Positions 36,001 to 38,255 of a stretch of DNA of 38,255 nt are shown here, piece after piece. The notes under the pieces are model-generated. The model did no database searches. It was not told the DNA's origin and worked only from the letters and a program-made list of their open reading frames with translations. Source of the DNA: Verrucomicrobiales bacterium (GTDB taxonomy: Bacteria > Verrucomicrobiota > Verrucomicrobiia > Limisphaerales > UBA9464); assembly GCA_005801385.1 (NCBI GenBank), contig SYEM01000088.1:1-38255 (forward strand). Reading direction: 5' to 3'. The translations under genes and the position numbers were made by a program. The first letter of the stretch is position 1. Each line of letters starts with the position of its first letter.

Positions 36001-36455
36001 TGGGATGGATCCCGTAGCCGCGCCGGATATCCGTCCACGGTCGCCTCCACGATCCGATACCGTTTCAGGGTCGCCGCCACCGCCAACCCAGAATCCCCGT
36101 CGAATTCATCCGGCCGAAAGTTCAGCGGGATCGGGTCGAGGTACGAAAACTGCCCGCCCCGGCCCACGGGTCGGAGCAACGGCGTCCGGACGATCCGCAC
36201 GCCCGGTTCCGACCGATCTTCCAACACCAGTCGGAGGATCCCGCTGGTGATCAGTCGACCCGGTCCGGCCATCCCATCGGTCACCACCCGTCCATAGACC
36301 ACCAGGGGGGGCTCGGTGAAGTCGGCACCTGGCAGGGCCCACGCGGTCAGCACGGCGCCGACACAGGCCAGCCACCAGGTTCTCAGGCGTGTTGATGTGT
36401 TCATGTCGAGGCGTCGAAGCACGGGAAGGGTGGAAACTGAAAGGTCTCGGCGCAT
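33036..36455 (-). CDS. exported mosaic protein: LamG-like, RTX, Ig-like and MBG-like segments
   Basis: About 1139 residues from the ATG at 36455, which sits in a TGATG junction with the upstream gene. An internal ATG at 36404 gives a more classical signal peptide (TWWLACVGAVLTAWALPGA) and may be the true start. Numbering from 36455: a calcium-type DMDQDGLSNLAEF motif at about 177-195; a LamG/concanavalin-like region at about 311-512 (AWLDAKG, WQDRSGNGR); RTX repeats at about 555-611 (ADVLEGGAGDDRLSGG, DQFVFGSAVGDDVVTDF); an Ig-like domain at about 690-768 (GYQWFRDGRPIPGA, DAGTYTVAVSN); an MBG-like domain at about 771-841 (QVFDGSPRCVTV); and two tandem modules toward the C-terminus. It is probably a surface or secreted adhesin. 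No catalytic domain is recognised. Confidence 0.82.
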   Translation of the reverse strand: MRRDLSVSTLPVLRRLDMNTSTRLRTWWLACVGAVLTAWALPGADFTEPPLVVYGRVVTDGMAGPGRLITSGILRLVLEDRSEPGVRIVRTPLLRPVGRGGQFSYLDPIPLNFRPDEFDGDSGLAVAATLKRYRIVEATVDGYPARLRDPSQLEELALTQAARAGEMRIDFEAAVPQADMDQDGLSNLAEFLAGTHPNRADLQGTIPETVLDLPAGGESGFSPSIVVSGLQPENLVYHIADPVPGLTWRRSGVPLAPPASFSHAEALAGAITVSVASEFQSAPVQIELRRTGATPSTNQVTFQAVSYSPVRGMGVRPSAWLDAKGMASGSVWEWQDRSGNGREAFQPTLDSQPRVARDAVGFNPGRFVFWDDRDLRVQDFTLAFVASLDQAVAPVRTLFNGLGMELAAVGGSNSGWSLRLQENGRLTRSGPIGSEVRGMATHEGSGTRLDLMGQGTWISSSNSAVWPPAFPTLGAARGLAETTASRGWEGSIGEWILFEYPLGDRSRARLQDYLRAKWEGVVVWDRRMAVYPVRLQGRLGVPNALAGGVSDDVLNGADRADVLEGGAGDDRLSGGVGPDQFVFGSAVGDDVVTDFSVSQGDVLDLSGLFGSMSGPVAGRVRVRSVIRRDGNAVPRTDSILEIRKNGTASIPDQTITLEGVAWVDADLPRWVDQGVLRLGGLRFTEEVVWPVIDAAPQNLAARVDGFATFEVVASGGEPLGYQWFRDGRPIPGARTSRLTLSGLRLTDAGTYTVAVSNVAGIVRTEGARLEVARIPAALQIADLEQVFDGSPRCVTVMTDPPGLPVRISYDGQAACPTDPGTYRVVARIEDERHVGEISSVLSITDQVRPARLEAVVVNGFLVAVKVLDRGHGFSMVPLIQVTGGGGSGAELRAVVERGGIARVDVLRTGSGFSSIPQIQAEAPSVVPLRLGVTEALALSFEVVDPARTYRLQREVNGVWEDAGLDLVGETRPERWVTGSALKYRAVETPVPRTAIVAPTLAAGFLVGATVTDPGSGYTEAPKVRIVGNGAVGAVVKARINSGTVTDILVESTGTPIQGPLRLEVEPPPIRSLAPLRSQRGLELVVDGLIADRSYVLEAGPIVGGITEREVVPFKATNAVQRFHLLPYQPVRFFQLRQAP
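33250..33886 (-). repeat. two diverged copies of a ~70-residue module inside the RTX mosaic gene
   Basis: Copy one (about 33684-33886) and copy two (about 33250-33455) share the pattern GFLV-x-V-x-D-x-GxGxxxxPxIxV, then a GxGxxGA segment and VxxxGxG/VxSTG near the end. For example, copy one has VLDRGHGFSMVPLIQVTGGG and copy two has VTDPGSGYTEAPKVRIVGNG. A spacer of about 75 residues separates them. Such GSGY-type modules are seen in bacterial adhesins. Confidence 0.6.
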
Positions 36456-38118
36456 CACATGCCCGGGTTGGAGTAGGTCTGGAACTGTATCTCGATGTCG
36501 GTGACGGTCTCCACGAACCGCTGGAGGGCGGCCTCAGGATCCGGGCCGAGGCTGGCGCCCGGAATGATCAGCAGCCAACGGGTGTTCCAGACGGAACGCC
36601 CATAGAGACGGTTGGAGGCCGACGCCGCCGAGGCGGGACGATTCCACTGGTCGTCGGCTGCGATGGATTGGGTGAACGCCCGCGTGTCCGAGAACCGGAT
36701 GCGGTCCACAAAGGAGCCGTCCACCCCACGGAGACCCGAGATGTAGTCCATATTGAGCAGCTGGCTCGTGTTGAGCACATACGGCGTCGGCACCCGCTGA
36801 CTGACCACCTTCCACTCCCGGACCACCGGATACTGGGAATCCGAGGTCCGCTGGCGGTCGACGCCCACTGGGACGAGATAGGCCCTCGGGGACGATGCCA
36901 GTTGAGGGCTTCCGGCGTTGTCGTACCCAGGAAATGCAATCGCATGGCTCCGGATCTTCGTCGCGTATTCGGCCACGCTGAAGTAGCGGTCACCGGGCGC
37001 CAGCGTATTGCCAAACACATTCTTGCCCGGGGTGATGGTCGTCGGGAACTCGATCACCAGGGCCGGCTGGGGACCGTCCTTCGGTTGGGAGGTCGGACGG
37101 CAGTAGGCGACGTATTCGGGGAGATCCCATAGGTTGGCGACCTTCCGTCCCGCCAATACCGTCCGCCATTCGGAATTCTGCTCCGGAGTCGACGGAACCC
37201 GATAGTACTCCCGCCGCAGGGAGAAGGTGCTGACCTCACCCTGGGGGGAATCCAGGCCAAGCTGGCTCTTCAGAGCCCTGTGGTTATTGCGGACCTTCGT
37301 CAGGATCTCCGCCAGCCCCCCGTTGCCGACCTGCGGCTGGATCCAACCGGTCTGATCGTTCGCAATGAGACCGAGCTGACGGATCCGGAACAAGTCGTCG
37401 AGGACCGACTGCGATGATGCGGGATGCCCCTCCGACAGGCTGGTCTCGTAGTCGTACGCCTTGATCGCGAGGTAGGAATAACGCAGGGCCGTCTCAAGGG
37501 TCGTGTCGTACTGACGGGCCGCCTCGTTGCGGGTGAGCCGGTTGACGAGGTCCTCATAGCGCGATCGCTGGGCCTTGGCGGCGATCTGCCTATTGAGGGC
37601 CGTCCGTTCCTGCTGCACCCGGAGCCCCTCGGCCTGGACCGACCGGACCCGATCCGCGGCCATGTTCATGCGGTTGAGGGCCCCGGTGATCGCCTGGCGC
37701 TTCTCCTCCTCGGCCGCCAACTGGACCGACAGACCCTTCAGGAGATCGACACACTTACTGAAATTGTCGGCCACAAACTTACCCAACCCAGGTTTGCCCT
37801 TGATCTCGATCAATGTGTTCTCCAATCCCAGCTGTGCGGCCGCGGCAGGAATCCCGAGACCATTTAGAACGGTTTGAACATATGCGACCGCCTCTCCTTC
37901 CAAGAATCGCACCCCGAATAGCGCATCAATTCCGCCCAAGAATCCGATACTCGTCGGCTGACCATTTTCTTCCGCGTTTTTGAGATGCTCGACAGTCATG
38001 TCGCCGTAACGCTTCACCACCTTACGGAAGCTCTCTAGCTGCAACACCGTGTGCTCAACCGCCCGGTTGGCGCTCTCCCAGTATTCGATGTACTCGATGG
38101 ACTTTTCAAAGTCCTCTA
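36455..38118 (-). pseudogene. C-terminal part of a large hypothetical protein, interrupted by an IS630-like element
   Basis: An open frame runs from the TA at 38117-38118 to the stop at 36455, about 554 codons. The internal ATG at 38047 is not a natural start, because protein-like sequence (EDFEKSIEYIEYWESANRAV) continues upstream of it to the element boundary, where a stop inside the element follows. The first 200 residues are strongly helical with coiled-coil character (EEEKRQAITGALNRM, QRSRYEDLVNRLTRNEAARQ). Then comes RYSYLAIKAYDYETSL and a mixed C-terminal domain with RVPTPYVLNTSQLLNMDYI. I do not recognise the family. The remainder of the gene must lie beyond the element, outside the window. 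The 3' end forms a TGATG junction with the RTX gene. The upstream third is visibly less GC-rich than the neighbours. Confidence 0.7.
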
Positions 38119-38255
38119 GTGTAGTGTCTCATATTAGTCTTTAACAATTGGTTGGCTCCGTGCCAAAGCTTCCCGGGCTCGGCGGATTTTCTCCAGGATC
38201 ACCGTTCCTTCAGCCCGCCACTGGTATCGCTGCGGCTTGAGATTCCGCTCGGCAA
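38119..38255 (-). mobile_element. end of an IS630-like insertion sequence (continues past the window)
   Basis: The element boundary follows TA at 38117-38118. It starts GTGTAGTGTCTCAT on the plus strand, and the transposase stop lies about 15 bases inside. IS630-family elements insert at TA, often within CTAG, and CTAG is exactly the sequence at the boundary (38116-38119). Only one end is visible, so the terminal inverted repeat and target duplication cannot be checked here. Confidence 0.68.
38134..38255 (-). CDS. IS630-family transposase, C-terminal fragment (cut by window edge)
   Basis: About 39 residues are visible before the stop at 38134-38136. They include LKPQRYQWRAEGTVILEKI followed by RRAREALARSQ. 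This matches the usual C-terminus of IS630-family transposases, where a Lys-Pro-x-x-W-x-A segment is followed by an I-L-x-K-I-x-R-A helix. The DDE catalytic domain would lie outside the window. Confidence 0.65.
   Translation of the reverse strand, partial: AERNLKPQRYQWRAEGTVILEKIRRAREALARSQPIVKD

Overview
The window looks like a chromosomal segment of a GC-rich Verrucomicrobiota-type bacterium (PVC superphylum). I infer this from several genes together. One is a cytochrome-like PSCyt1/DUF1549/DUF1553 protein carrying an F5/8-type C domain. Another is a short pseudopilin with an H-X9-DG C-terminus. There is a two-propeller sialidase-like protein, PD40 propellers with twin-arginine leaders, a CII-like regulator, and many starts without a clear Shine-Dalgarno. 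No rRNA, tRNA, CRISPR array or prophage was found. Most coding is dense, with 4-bp ATGA overlaps inside operons.

Layout. 1-3169 (-): a large SNF2 helicase cut by the left edge. 3402-11987 (+): an ArnT-like membrane glycosyltransferase, a class II asparagine synthetase, then a tight three-gene exporter (ABC half-transporter, HlyD-type adaptor, TolC-type channel). The ATPase of this exporter has lost most of its catalytic motifs. 12030-13361 (+): a PD40 propeller protein. 13307-17500 (-): a co-directional set of a MoeB/MoeZ-type sulfurtransferase activator, aldose 1-epimerase, a GT2 glycosyltransferase and a divergent APS-kinase-like protein. 17684-23165 (+): a two-propeller glycosidase-like secreted protein, a TMEM14-type membrane protein and HrpB. 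23187-23729 (-) and 23924-25126 (+): a CII-like DNA-binding protein divergent from rlmI.

25232-28392 (-) is the classic rpmH-rnpA-yidD-yidC-jag/khpB operon, complete and with overlapping genes. dnaA is not next to rpmH; a pseudopilin gene (28545-29351, +) takes that place. 29372-38118 (-) holds three large exported or putatively exported proteins: the PSCyt1/DUF1549/F5/8/DUF1553 protein, a mosaic protein with LamG-like, RTX, Ig-like and MBG-like segments, and the C-terminal part of a still larger helical protein. That last gene is interrupted at a TA dinucleotide (38117-38118) by the end of an IS630-like element, whose transposase C-terminus runs off the right edge.

The genes fall into three working groups: information processing (rpmH operon, rlmI, hrpB, SNF2 helicase), glycan modification and export (ArnT-like, AsnB, exporter, GT2, GalM, APS-kinase-like), and secreted polysaccharide or surface proteins. 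The most unusual item is the exporter with a degenerate ATPase placed after an ArnT-AsnB pair. A role in making and exporting a modified surface glycan or peptide is inference only.
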